This document shows positions 35,850 to 43,999 of a stretch of 64,000 nucleotides of DNA, in pieces (position 1 is the first letter of the stretch; each line of letters opens with the position of its first letter). The notes under the pieces are model-generated. The model was given only the letters and a program-made list of their open reading frames with translations, was not told where the DNA came from and did not search any database. Location of the stretch: positions 375,699 through 439,698 of the forward strand of contig NZ_RQIS01000001.1 of the NCBI RefSeq assembly GCF_003837865.1, written 5' to 3'. A program made the position numbers and the translations under genes. Origin of the DNA: Paraburkholderia dinghuensis. Lineage in GTDB: Bacteria > Pseudomonadota > Gammaproteobacteria > Burkholderiales > Burkholderiaceae.

Positions 35850-36689
35850 ATGAAAAATACGCTATTCAATCAGCACTACTGTGAATTTTCCAGGGGTGTA
35901 GCTGCGTGTGCGGTCGGTGTGGGCATGCTGTTGACCTCCATTACGGCCTGCGCTGCGAATGATGGTGCCGTCGACGCGAACACTACGCTGCACATCGCGC
36001 AGGCAGACGCGGAAGTCGGCGACTCCGACCAGGCTTTCGCCCCTGCAGACGCCGCTCACGACGCCGCCATCGTGTTTTCGCTGAAGACCTGTGTCGGCAA
36101 CGCGGGGGACTGTGGCTCCGGACCCGGCGGGGGCGCCACCGGCGCGGCCAGCGCTGGCACGAGCGGTACTTCCGGCCCGGGCGCCACGTCGGGGACGAAC
36201 GGAACCGCAAGCTCGGCGCACGGGCCGTCCAGCGCTGCGGCAAGTTCAGGCTCGCACGGTTCCGGCTCCGGGGGATCGGGCGGCGCGGCGAGCGGGTCTA
36301 GCGGGTCTAGCGGGTCTAGCGGGTCTAGCGGGTCTAGCGGGTCCAGCGGGTCCAGCGGGTCCAGCGGGTCCAGCGGGTCCAGCGGGTCCAGCGGGTCCAG
36401 CGGGTCCAGCGGGTCCAGCGGCGGCAGTTCCAATGGGGGCGGTAGTTCCAGCGGCGGAGGTGGTTCAAATGGCAGCGGCTCGAATGGTGGTGGCTCCAGC
36501 GGCGACGGGTCGAGTGGCTGCGGTTGCGGAAGTGGCCACGGAGGACCGTCCGGTGGACCATCGGGAGGTTTCTCGGGCGGATTCGGTGGAGGTTTCGGTG
36601 GCGGATTCGGCAGAGGTGGACCAGCTGGCGGCCCGGGCGGCGGGTTCGGCAGCGGCCACGGTGGCGGCCATGGCGGCAACGGACATTAG
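35850..36689 (+). CDS. Exported Ser/Gly-repeat protein of unknown function
   Basis: 279 residues from the ATG at 35850, which has a good upstream ribosome site. The N-terminus has a signal (CAVGVGMLLTSITAC) with an ITAC lipobox, so it may be a lipoprotein. About 100 ordinary residues follow, then a low-complexity tail: SGS repeated 14 times, Gly/Ser/Asn runs, a CGCGSGHGG stretch, and a Gly/Phe and His/Gly-rich end. I do not recognise a family. The composition suggests a flexible surface or wall-spanning linker, and the His/Cys end could bind metal, but neither is shown. It is convergent with the aldo/keto reductase gene. Confidence 0.65.
   Translation: MKNTLFNQHYCEFSRGVAACAVGVGMLLTSITACAANDGAVDANTTLHIAQADAEVGDSDQAFAPADAAHDAAIVFSLKTCVGNAGDCGSGPGGGATGAASAGTSGTSGPGATSGTNGTASSAHGPSSAAASSGSHGSGSGGSGGAASGSSGSSGSSGSSGSSGSSGSSGSSGSSGSSGSSGSSGSSGSSGGSSNGGGSSSGGGGSNGSGSNGGGSSGDGSSGCGCGSGHGGPSGGPSGGFSGGFGGGFGGGFGRGGPAGGPGGGFGSGHGGGHGGNGH
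36291..36416. repeat. Fourteen tandem 9-bp repeats
   Basis: Five copies of AGCGGGTCT are followed by nine of AGCGGGTCC, with no other change, in frame and encoding (SGS)14. The two blocks of identical units show recent expansion by slippage or unequal crossing-over. Copy number changes would leave the reading frame intact. Confidence 0.95.
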
Positions 36690-36765
36690 CCTCGCCCGGC
36701 GCGGCGGGCGCGCCGCCCAAGCCACTCCGACCTGGCGTGACGGCCGCTCACGTCAGGCGAGGCGT

Positions 36766-36806
36766 CGGCGGCGGCGTTCCGGTCCCCCGGCCGGGGGCCG
36801 CCGCCG
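36766..36806. terminator. Strong GC hairpin between convergent genes
   Basis: A 9-bp outer stem (CGGCGGCGG / CCGCCGCCG) encloses a second hairpin (CCCCCGG / CCGGGGG). It lies between the ends of the Ser/Gly repeat gene (plus) and the aldo/keto reductase gene (minus). There is no long T-run, so it is probably a barrier or RNA 3'-end protector for both. Confidence 0.4.
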
Positions 36807-36891
36807 GGCTCCGGACGACGGTTTTCCATGCTGCATCTTCGCGTCGCGCGTTCGTCTTTGAATCGATCGTGCCGCGCATCGCCCTCACACG

Positions 36892-37737
36892 TCAGAGCAT
36901 TTCGAGCGGCCGCTTTCTGCGTGGAGGTTTGAAGTGAGCGTCGAGCGCAGCGAGGTCCTCCGCGCTCAATGCGATATCGAGCGCCGCGCGGTTCTCGCGC
37001 ACATGCTCGATACGCGACGCCTTCGGGATCGCGCACACGCCCGGCTGGTTGAGCACCCACGCCATCGCCACCTGATAGACCGACACACCGCGCGCGCGAG
37101 CGATGTCGTCGAGCGGCGAGTGCTTCGGCAGCCGTGCGTGATCGATCGGGCTATAGGCCATCACCGGCATGTGATGCTGTGCGCACCACGGCAGCAGGTC
37201 GAATTCGGGCCCGCGCCGCGCGACGTTGTAGAGGATCTGGTTCGTCGCGCATCCCTTGCCCCACCGCACGGCGAAGAGTTCTTCCATGTCGTCGACGTCG
37301 AAATTGCTCACGCCCCAGTGGCGGATTTTGCCCGCGCGCACGAGCGCCTCGAAGCCCGTCACCGTCTCGTCGAGCGGCACGCTCCCGCGCCAGTGCAGCA
37401 GGTAGAGATCGATCCGGTCGGTGCCGAGACGTTTCAGGCTTGCCTCGCAGGCTCTCTGCACGCCGCTCTCGCTCGCATTGTGCGGATACGCCTTGCTCAC
37501 AAGAAACACATCGTCGCGCAATCCGCGCAGCGCTTCGCCGACAAGCTCTTCGGTAGCGCCGTCGCCGTACATTTCGGCGGTGTCGATGAGCGTCATGCCA
37601 AGCGCAATACCCTCGCGCAGTGCGGCAATTTCGTCGGCGCGACGCGCGGCGCGCTCGCCCATCTCCCACGTTCCCTGTCCGAGCTTCGGAATGCGCTCGC
37701 CGCCCGGCAGCGCGACATGGGGAAATCCGATCGTCAT
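36892..37737 (-). CDS. Aldo/keto reductase
   Basis: 281 residues from the ATG at 37737. Family features are GERIPKLGQGTWEMGE, LIDTAEMYGDGATEELVGEAL (catalytic Asp and Tyr), VFLVSKAYP (catalytic Lys), DLYLLHWRG (His), WGVSNF and IPKASRIEHVRENRAAL (cofactor phosphate binding). NADPH-dependent carbonyl reduction is expected; the substrate is unknown. It is divergent from a GntR/HutC regulator, with a set of four phased repeats between them. Confidence 0.92.
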   Translation of the reverse strand: MTIGFPHVALPGGERIPKLGQGTWEMGERAARRADEIAALREGIALGMTLIDTAEMYGDGATEELVGEALRGLRDDVFLVSKAYPHNASESGVQRACEASLKRLGTDRIDLYLLHWRGSVPLDETVTGFEALVRAGKIRHWGVSNFDVDDMEELFAVRWGKGCATNQILYNVARRGPEFDLLPWCAQHHMPVMAYSPIDHARLPKHSPLDDIARARGVSVYQVAMAWVLNQPGVCAIPKASRIEHVRENRAALDIALSAEDLAALDAHFKPPRRKRPLEML

Positions 37738-37860
37738 GGTGGCTGGCTCCTTATACCGCACGAAACGCGAGTACCGCGATCGACGGCAAACAACGTCGCT
37801 GAAAATCAGCGACGGTCACGAAACTGGCAGTGTATCGCCTCGTTTGTTTCAGGAGCATGC

Positions 37861-37904
37861 GTGCAAACGGTGTGCGAACTGCATGCAAACTGCGTGCAAG
37901 CGAG
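37861..37904. promoter_or_regulatory. Four direct repeats at exact 11-bp spacing
   Basis: GTGCAAAC, GTGCGAAC, ATGCAAAC and GTGCAAGC begin at 37861, 37872, 37883 and 37894, that is once per DNA turn on one face of the helix. They lie in the 235-bp divergent gap between the aldo/keto reductase and the GntR regulator. An array of binding sites for one protein is likely; the GntR regulator next door is a candidate, though it would usually prefer inverted repeats. Confidence 0.55.
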
Positions 37905-37972
37905 CGCCGCTCATTAGCGCTTTTGCGCGCCTGTGTCATAGAATTGCCGTTCGCCTTTCAAGCTCGCTTCCC

Positions 37973-38719
37973 ATGAACGCACCCACGGAAGACCGCTGGC
38001 GCGACCTGCGCCCGGACCCGGAAAACGATACGCCGCTCTATCTGCAACTCGCGCGCAAGCTGAGCGGCGCAATCCACGAAAATCGCTGGAACGCAGGCGA
38101 GGCACTGCCGTCGGAGCGCGTGCTCGCCGACGCGCTCGGCGTCTCGCGCATCACCGCGCGCAAGGCGGTCGCGCTGCTCGTCGAACAGGGGTTGATCCGC
38201 CGCACGCAGGGCGCGGGCAGCTTCATCACGCCGCGCTACGAAGACCCGCTCTCGCGTCTGACGAGCTTCAGCGAGATGCTGCGCCAGCGCGGCTTCACGC
38301 CCAGTTCGCGCTGGATTTCGCGTGAGATCCAGCCCGCGAGCCGCGACGAGGTGATTCAGCTCGGCCTTTCACCGTCGGCTGCGGTGACGCGGCTCAAGCG
38401 CCTGCGGCTCGCGGACGGCATCGTGATGGCCGTCGAAAACTCGACATTCCCCGCTGCGCTGATTCCCGATCCGGATGCGATCGGCGATTCGCTGTACAGC
38501 TTCCTCGAACAGCGCGGACTCGCGATTCAGCGCGCGCTGCAGCACTTTCGCGCGGTGAACGCGAGCGAGGAAATAGCTCGGCAGATGAGCATCGCGCCGA
38601 ACGAGGCGCTGCTCCTGATCACACGCGTGGGCTACACCGCCGACCAGCGCCCCATCGAACTCACCGACACTTACTGCCGCAACGACTACTACGACTTCGT
38701 CGCGGAATTGCGCAAGTGA
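37973..38719 (+). CDS. GntR-family transcriptional regulator, HutC/UTRA type
   Basis: 248 residues. The N-terminal winged helix (TPLYLQLARKLSGAIHENRWNAGEALPSERVLADALGVSRITARKAVALL) is followed by a UTRA ligand-binding domain (LSRLTSFSEMLRQRGFTPSS, RLRLADGIVMAVENS, ALQHFRAVNASEEIARQMSI, LTDTYCRNDYYDF). It resembles amino-sugar regulators such as NagR/PhnF-type proteins, which bind phosphosugars. The ligand is not known here. It is transcribed away from the aldo/keto reductase. The ATG at 37973 gives the normal family length. Confidence 0.92.
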   Translation: MNAPTEDRWRDLRPDPENDTPLYLQLARKLSGAIHENRWNAGEALPSERVLADALGVSRITARKAVALLVEQGLIRRTQGAGSFITPRYEDPLSRLTSFSEMLRQRGFTPSSRWISREIQPASRDEVIQLGLSPSAAVTRLKRLRLADGIVMAVENSTFPAALIPDPDAIGDSLYSFLEQRGLAIQRALQHFRAVNASEEIARQMSIAPNEALLLITRVGYTADQRPIELTDTYCRNDYYDFVAELRK

Positions 38720-38782
38720 CACGCTGACGGCTCTGGCGGCTCGAACGCCTCAGGCTGCCCACGCATTTGACACGCACGGCCG

Positions 38783-38817
38783 ATCAATCTTGATTAATAT
38801 AATCAATATAGATTGAT
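38783..38817. promoter_or_regulatory. Nested palindromes upstream of the HTH-citrate synthase
   Basis: An outer perfect inverted repeat (ATCAATCT ... AGATTGAT, 19-bp spacer) encloses an inner one (TTGATT-AATAT-AATCAA). The block is strikingly AT-rich within GC-rich DNA and lies 28 bp before the ATG at 38845. It is a strong operator candidate, possibly for the HTH domain of the encoded protein itself. Confidence 0.6.
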
Positions 38818-38844
38818 TTCTCCGGTTTCACGACACCAGCCACC

Positions 38845-40071
38845 ATGTCCAGCTATATGACCGCGGCCGAGGCCGCCGAAGCGCTCGGGATCAGCCGCGC
38901 CACGCTCTATGCCTATGTGAGCCGCGGACTCCTCTCGTCGACGCCTGCAACCGTCGGCCGTCACAACCACTACGCCGCGGCTGACGTGCGCCGCCTCGCG
39001 CGCCGCAAGGCCGACGGCAAGCGCGCGGGCAAGGTCGCACAGAAGGTGCTGGACTGGGGTGTGCCGGTGCTCGAATCGTCGATCACGCTGATCGCCGACG
39101 GCAAGCTCTTCTACCGCGGCCACGATGCGATCGACCTCGCGCGCCACGCGTCGCTCGAAGAGGTCGCGGCGTTGCTCTGGGAATGCGCGCCGCGCCGCAT
39201 CCTGGAAGCGCCGCCCGCGCCGATCACGGGCGCGCAATGGTCCGCGTGGCTCAAGATCTGGGGCGAGCACACGCCGCTCGAACGCGCGCTCGTGCTGCTG
39301 CCGGCCGCCGCCGCGCAGATGCCGCGCCTCTGGGCCCAGGGGCGCGACGCGCAGATCGATACGGGCGCGATGTTGATGCGCCTGCTCGCGGCCGCACTGA
39401 TTTCGACCGCGCCGTCGAGTGAACCGCTGCACCGCCAGCTCGCCCACGCGTGGGGACTGCGCTCGCGCGCACACGCCGACTTGCTGCGCGCGGCGCTGGT
39501 ACTTTGTGCGGACCACGAATTGAATGCCTCGACGTTCACGGTGCGCTGTATCACTTCTACCGGCACGCACCTGTTCGGCGCAGCGGCGGGCGGTCTCGCG
39601 GCGCTGTCAGGGCCGCGCCACGGCGGCGAAACGATGCGCGTGGCCGCATTCTTCGACGAAGCGGCGCGCGCGAGCGATCTGCACCGCTATCTCGCGGATC
39701 GCCTCGCGCCCGACGAACGCGGCGTCCCTGCGCCGCTTTCGGGTTTCGGCCATCCGCTCTATCCGAACGGCGATCCGCGTGCGCGGCTCTTGCTCGACCA
39801 GCTGGCGCAGCGCGCGCCGGCGCGCTCGACGATGAGCGAGATCGACGCACTCGCGCAAGCGGTGGCAGAAACGACGGGCGCGCGCCCGACCGTGGATTTC
39901 GCGCTCGCGGCCATCGAACGTGTGCTGGAATTGCCGCGCGGAGCGGCGTTCACGCTGTTCGCCGCGGGCCGCGTGACGGGCTGGATCGCGCACGCGTTGG
40001 AGCAGACCGCCGACGGACGCCTGATCCGGCCGCGCGCACGCTACGTGGGGGAGCCCGGCGGCGCGCTTTGA
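38845..40071 (+). CDS. Citrate synthase-like protein with N-terminal HTH domain
   Basis: 408 residues. Residues 1-55 form a MerR/HTH_17-like domain (YMTAAEAAEALGISRATLYAYVSRGLL). From about 65 the chain is citrate synthase-like: KLFYRGHDAIDLA, ASTFTVRCITSTGTHLFGAAAGGLAALSGPRHGGE (first catalytic His block), GFGHPLYPNGDPRA (second His) and ARPTVDFALA (Asp region). These residues look intact, so it may still condense an acyl-CoA with a keto-acid, or it may be a metabolite-sensing regulator. Neither can be settled from sequence. The substrate could be oxaloacetate or another 2-keto-acid. Nested palindromes lie directly upstream. Confidence 0.85.
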   Translation: MSSYMTAAEAAEALGISRATLYAYVSRGLLSSTPATVGRHNHYAAADVRRLARRKADGKRAGKVAQKVLDWGVPVLESSITLIADGKLFYRGHDAIDLARHASLEEVAALLWECAPRRILEAPPAPITGAQWSAWLKIWGEHTPLERALVLLPAAAAQMPRLWAQGRDAQIDTGAMLMRLLAAALISTAPSSEPLHRQLAHAWGLRSRAHADLLRAALVLCADHELNASTFTVRCITSTGTHLFGAAAGGLAALSGPRHGGETMRVAAFFDEAARASDLHRYLADRLAPDERGVPAPLSGFGHPLYPNGDPRARLLLDQLAQRAPARSTMSEIDALAQAVAETTGARPTVDFALAAIERVLELPRGAAFTLFAAGRVTGWIAHALEQTADGRLIRPRARYVGEPGGAL

Positions 40072-40111
40072 GCGCTGACCCGCCGCGCAGCACCGTCCGG
40101 GCGCCGCACGC

Positions 40112-40453
40112 TCAACTCGCCGAACGCGTGCGCCAACCGCCGCGCAGCGCCCAGTCGCGCAACGCGCCGGCCAGCTTCAGCGCCACGCGGCGAGCCTCGG
40201 CCGCACGCACAGACGCCGATGCCCCACCCAACGCCACGACGAAGCGAGCCCCCGAACGTCCTGCGCTGATGCGCGCCGAAGTCCGCCCGCCCAGCGTCAG
40301 TGTTTCGCCTTCGCGCAGCCAGTAGTCGCCTGCATCGCCGTCGATCGTCAGCCACAGTTCACCCTCGCTCACGCGCAGTTGCATCGGTTGCGTCAACTGC
40401 CAGGTCTGCGCAGGTTCGTCGTACTCCATTTCGAAAATGCGGATTTCGCGCAT
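40112..40453 (-). CDS. DUF2917 family protein
   Basis: 113 residues from the ATG at 40453: MREIRIFEMEYDEPAQTW, then LRVSEGELWLTIDGDAGDYWLREGETLTL, the DUF2917 core. This is a small beta-rich cupin-like domain, common in Burkholderia and of unknown function. It is divergent from the MocR-type gene at 40601; the 147-bp gap has a strong inverted repeat. In many relatives the same pair is neighbouring, so the regulator may control it. Confidence 0.8.
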   Translation of the reverse strand: MREIRIFEMEYDEPAQTWQLTQPMQLRVSEGELWLTIDGDAGDYWLREGETLTLGGRTSARISAGRSGARFVVALGGASASVRAAEARRVALKLAGALRDWALRGGWRTRSAS

Positions 40454-40517
40454 CGCAGTGCTCCTTGAACACCCTTCCCGGTTCAAGCATTATTGCTACC
40501 GGCGTCACCTGAACCCA

Positions 40518-40572
40518 TGCACAGTTCCGAACAGTTCGCCCGGAACTGTGCAGTCAAAAAACCGGACAGTTC
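40518..40572. promoter_or_regulatory. Operator-like repeats between DUF2917 and MocR genes
   Basis: A perfect 12-bp inverted repeat (TGCACAGTTCCG, 11-bp spacer, CGGAACTGTGCA) spans 40518-40552. The core ACAGTTC occurs directly at 40521, 40531 and 40566 and inverted at 40543. MocR-family regulators commonly bind combined direct and inverted repeats in divergent promoters, so this is the probable binding site of the product of the gene at 40601. Confidence 0.65.
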
Positions 40573-40600
40573 CCCAATTCCGGCAACTCGCGAGGCCCGC

Positions 40601-42007
40601 ATGAAACTCGAACTCGACCGCGCGAGCAGCGTCCCGCTCACCGACCAGATCGTCGCCGGCGTGCAGGCGTGGATCGGCTCGCGCTCGGCGCATCCGGGCG
40701 CCCGGCTGCCGTCGATCCGCCAGTTCGCCGCCGACTACCACATCAGCCGATTCCCGGTGATCGAGGCTTACGACCGGCTCGTCTCGCTTGGCTTTCTCGA
40801 CTCGCGGCACGGCTCGGGCTTCTATGTGAGCGAGCACGCGGGCGCGGGCATGGCCGGCATGGGCACCTGCGACCTGTCGAACGCCGCCGACGAATCCGAC
40901 CTCGTGCTGAGCGCACTCAATCGCCCCGGCGAAGCCCTGCAGATCGGTAGCGGCTCGATCCCGCAGGGGTGGCGCGACATCGACGCCCTCGGCCAGGCGA
41001 TCCGCTACGTTTCGCGTACCGATCCGTCGTGCCTCGTCGACTACGGCACACCGCTCGGCGACGCCACGTTGCGCGAGCATCTGCGCAACCGGCTCGCGCC
41101 GCTCGGCATCGTCGCGGACACGCAGCAGATCCTCCTCACCGAGGGCGCGAGCGAGGGCCTCGACCTCTTGATGCGCTACATGCTCAAGCCCGGCGACACG
41201 GTCTTCGTCGAAGATCCCGGCTACTACAACCTCTACGGACTGCTGAAGCTGCACGGGGTACGGCTCGTAGGCATCCGGCGCACGGCGGGCGGGCCTGACC
41301 TCGAGCATCTGCACGAGATGCTCGCGCAGCATCGGCCACGCGCATTCTTCGTCAACACGGTGTTCCACAATCCGACCGGCACGACGATCGCGCCACCCGT
41401 CGCGTTCCGCCTGCTGCAACTCGCGCGCGAGCACCGCTTCACGATCGTCGAGGACGACATCTTCGCCGACTGCCAGGGCGTCCCGACCGACCGGCTCGCC
41501 GCACTCGACCAGTTCGAGCATGTCGTGTACGTGTCGGGGCTTTCGAAGACGCTGTCGTCGTCGCTGCGGGTGGGCTACGTCGTGGCCAACGCCGCGCTCA
41601 TACGCGATCTCGCGTCGGTCAAGGCGCTCACGACGATCAGCGGATCGCGCTTCACGCAGGCCGTGGCGGCGACGCTCCTCGAGCGCGGCGCGTACCGCAA
41701 GTATCTCGAACGGCTTAGACGGCGCATGTCGGAAGCGCTCGGCAGCGCCACGCGCACGCTCGAAGACCACGGCTGGGAACTGTTCGCGCGACCCGAAGGC
41801 GGCAAGTTCGTGTGGGCGCGCGTCCCGCATGTGGACGATTCGGCACGCCTCGTGGCATGCGGCGAGCCGTTGGGCGTGATGGTGTCGCCGGGCAACCACT
41901 TCCGGCCCCACGGCGAGACGAGTCCGTGGATTCGCATCAACGCGGCATTCGCGCTCGATCCGCGCGCGCAGGCCTTCTTCGCTGCGGCGGCGAAGCTCGA
42001 TGTCTGA
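40601..42007 (+). CDS. MocR-type regulator (GntR HTH fused to aminotransferase-like domain)
   Basis: 468 residues from the ATG at 40601. The winged-helix part (SVPLTDQIVAGVQAWIGS, GARLPSIRQFAADYHISRFPVIEAYDRLVSLGFL) is joined to a fold-type I aminotransferase domain (DYGTPLGDATLREHLRNRL, LLTEGASEGLDLLMRYML, VFVEDPGYYNLYGLL, NTVFHNPTGTTI). The PLP lysine is in SGLSKTLSSSLRVGY near residue 317. Such proteins are PLP-dependent transcription factors rather than enzymes. Divergent from the DUF2917 gene with operator-like repeats in between. Confidence 0.92.
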   Translation: MKLELDRASSVPLTDQIVAGVQAWIGSRSAHPGARLPSIRQFAADYHISRFPVIEAYDRLVSLGFLDSRHGSGFYVSEHAGAGMAGMGTCDLSNAADESDLVLSALNRPGEALQIGSGSIPQGWRDIDALGQAIRYVSRTDPSCLVDYGTPLGDATLREHLRNRLAPLGIVADTQQILLTEGASEGLDLLMRYMLKPGDTVFVEDPGYYNLYGLLKLHGVRLVGIRRTAGGPDLEHLHEMLAQHRPRAFFVNTVFHNPTGTTIAPPVAFRLLQLAREHRFTIVEDDIFADCQGVPTDRLAALDQFEHVVYVSGLSKTLSSSLRVGYVVANAALIRDLASVKALTTISGSRFTQAVAATLLERGAYRKYLERLRRRMSEALGSATRTLEDHGWELFARPEGGKFVWARVPHVDDSARLVACGEPLGVMVSPGNHFRPHGETSPWIRINAAFALDPRAQAFFAAAAKLDV

Positions 42008-42188
42008 ACAGCGGTCGCCTTACGACGCGGTCGCCGCGAGCGGACCGGCGACACCGCCCTCCACATCGGAATAGCCCAGGCCAACGGCACTGCCGTTAGT
42101 TGCGCCTGCACGCACCGCCGCGCGACCCCGCCGTTTTCCCTACAATGGCGGCTGCCGGCCACCCGCCTGCGCGTCCTCGTCATCGCCC

Positions 42189-43634
42189 ATGTCCGTCCCC
42201 AGTCCGTCGCCCACGTCCAAGCCGTCTGCCCGTTCTTTGTCGGTGATGCTGTGGCTCGTCGCCATCGGCTTCTTCATGCAGACCCTCGACGCGACGATCG
42301 TCAACACAGCACTGCCCGCCATGGCGGCGAGCCTCGGCGAGCGGGCGCTCGCCATGCAGTCGGTCGTAATCGCCTATTCGCTGACGATGGCCGTGATGAT
42401 CCCGGTCTCCGGCTGGCTCGCCGACAAGCTCGGCACACGCCGGGTTTTCTTCGGCGCGATTCTCGTGTTCACGATCGGGTCGCTCCTCTGCGCAAGCGCA
42501 CACACGCTCGACGAACTGGTGCTCTCGCGCATTGCGCAGGGCGTGGGCGGCGCGATGCTGCTGCCAGTCGGCCGGCTCGCCGTGCTGCGCACGTTTCCCG
42601 CCGAACGCTATCTGCCCGCGCTATCGTTTGTCGCGATACCGGGGCTGATCGGCCCGCTGATCGGCCCGACGCTCGGCGGCTGGCTCGTGCAGATCGCCTC
42701 GTGGCACTGGATCTTTCTGATCAACGTGCCGGTGGGCATCGTCGGCTGTGTCGCGACATTCATCTTCATGCCCGACAGCCGCAACCCCGACACGCCCCGC
42801 TTCGATCTGCCCGGCTACCTGCTGCTCGTCATCGGCATGGTGACGCTCACGTTCGCACTCGATGGCCGCACCGAACTCGGCATCCAGCACGCCGCCGTGC
42901 TCGTGCTGCTGATCCTCTCGCTCGCCGCATTCGTCGCCTACGGCCTGCACGCGGTGCGCACGCCGCGCCCGATCTTCTCGCTCGACCTCTTCAAGATCGA
43001 CACGTTCAGCGTGGGTCTGCTCGGCAACCTGTTCGCGCGGATCGGCAGCGGAGCGATGCCGTATCTGATTCCGCTCCTGCTGCAAGTGGCGCTCGGGTAC
43101 ACGCCGTTCCAGGCGGGCCTCATGATGCTGCCGACGGCTGCCGCCGGCATGTTCTCGAAGCGGCTCGTCACGCGCCTCATCTTGCGCTACGGCTACCGGC
43201 GCGTGCTCGTCACGAACACGGTGCTCGTCGGCATGACGATGGCGAGCTTCGCGTTCTCCACGCCCGGCGAGCCGTTATGGCTGCGCCTCGTGCAACTGGC
43301 GATCTTCGGCGGCGTGAACTCGATGCAGTTCACCGCCATGAACACGCTCACACTCAAGGATCTCGGCACCGGCGGCGCGAGCAGCGGCAACAGCCTGTTC
43401 TCGCTCGTGCAGATGCTCTCGATGAGCCTCGGCGTGACCGTCGCGGGCGCGCTGCTCACCACGTTTGCCGGGTTCATCGGCCATCACGTCACGGGTTCGG
43501 CCGTGATTCCCGCCTTCCACGCGACGTTCGTCTGCGTGGGGATCATCACGGCGGCCTCGTCGTGGATCTTCGCCCAGCTTGCCTCCGATCTGCACCGCAC
43601 CGCGAAGCGAACCGATCCGTCCGAACGGACTTAG
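42189..43634 (+). CDS. MFS multidrug exporter, MdtD/EmrB-like
   Basis: 481 residues with about 14 hydrophobic segments. Family motifs are FMQTLDATIVNTALPAMAASLG (motif D1-like), SGWLADKLGTRRVF (motif A), LSRIAQGVGGAMLLPVGRLAVLRTFP (motif B) and GPLIGPTLGGWLV (motif C, antiporter). It is a DHA2-type proton-driven drug exporter of the inner membrane; MdtD of enterobacteria is the nearest named relative that I recognise. No membrane-fusion partner gene is adjacent, so it may act alone. Confidence 0.9.
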   Translation: MSVPSPSPTSKPSARSLSVMLWLVAIGFFMQTLDATIVNTALPAMAASLGERALAMQSVVIAYSLTMAVMIPVSGWLADKLGTRRVFFGAILVFTIGSLLCASAHTLDELVLSRIAQGVGGAMLLPVGRLAVLRTFPAERYLPALSFVAIPGLIGPLIGPTLGGWLVQIASWHWIFLINVPVGIVGCVATFIFMPDSRNPDTPRFDLPGYLLLVIGMVTLTFALDGRTELGIQHAAVLVLLILSLAAFVAYGLHAVRTPRPIFSLDLFKIDTFSVGLLGNLFARIGSGAMPYLIPLLLQVALGYTPFQAGLMMLPTAAAGMFSKRLVTRLILRYGYRRVLVTNTVLVGMTMASFAFSTPGEPLWLRLVQLAIFGGVNSMQFTAMNTLTLKDLGTGGASSGNSLFSLVQMLSMSLGVTVAGALLTTFAGFIGHHVTGSAVIPAFHATFVCVGIITAASSWIFAQLASDLHRTAKRTDPSERT

Positions 43635-43999
43635 CGGCGCGGCGACGCGACAGCGCGGGCACCGCGCCCGATCGCGACGCCAACGCGCGCTCCCATCTCG
43701 CCAGATCGCCCCGCGCTTCACCCAACCATCGGCACCCCATGGCACCGAGGCAGTGCATGCCGCGACCGCGCGGTGCGAGCGTAGTCGCCTTTCGCACTGG
43801 ATGCACAAGGCGCGGCCACCCGAGCGCAATGTGGATATCGCGCGGCATCCCCGGCAGCGCCCCGTATCTGCGGCGTCAGCGCGTCCCGGCCCCTGCCCTC
43901 GTGCGGTGACTCGCATACTTTTTGCTGGGCTATCCTTATCCTATAAACTTGATGCTGCGGCGCGGTGTGCGCCGCGCTCCCCCCATCGAAACGACCGGC
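43635..43999. other. Intergenic gap before the EAL-like gene
   Basis: 365 bp without a supported gene. Near its right end is a TATAAA at 43942-43947 that could serve as a -10 element for the downstream gene, with no good -35. This argues against the possible TTG start at 43922 and for the ATG at 43952 or 44000. Confidence 0.45.

Noticed and set aside
36291..36416. Repeat array as a possible CRISPR
   Set aside because: Units are 9 bp, contiguous, in frame and without spacers.
40505..41911. 468-codon open frame opposite the MocR-type gene
   Set aside because: Arg/Glu/Ala-rich antisense product with no motifs; the plus strand has PLP and HTH motifs.
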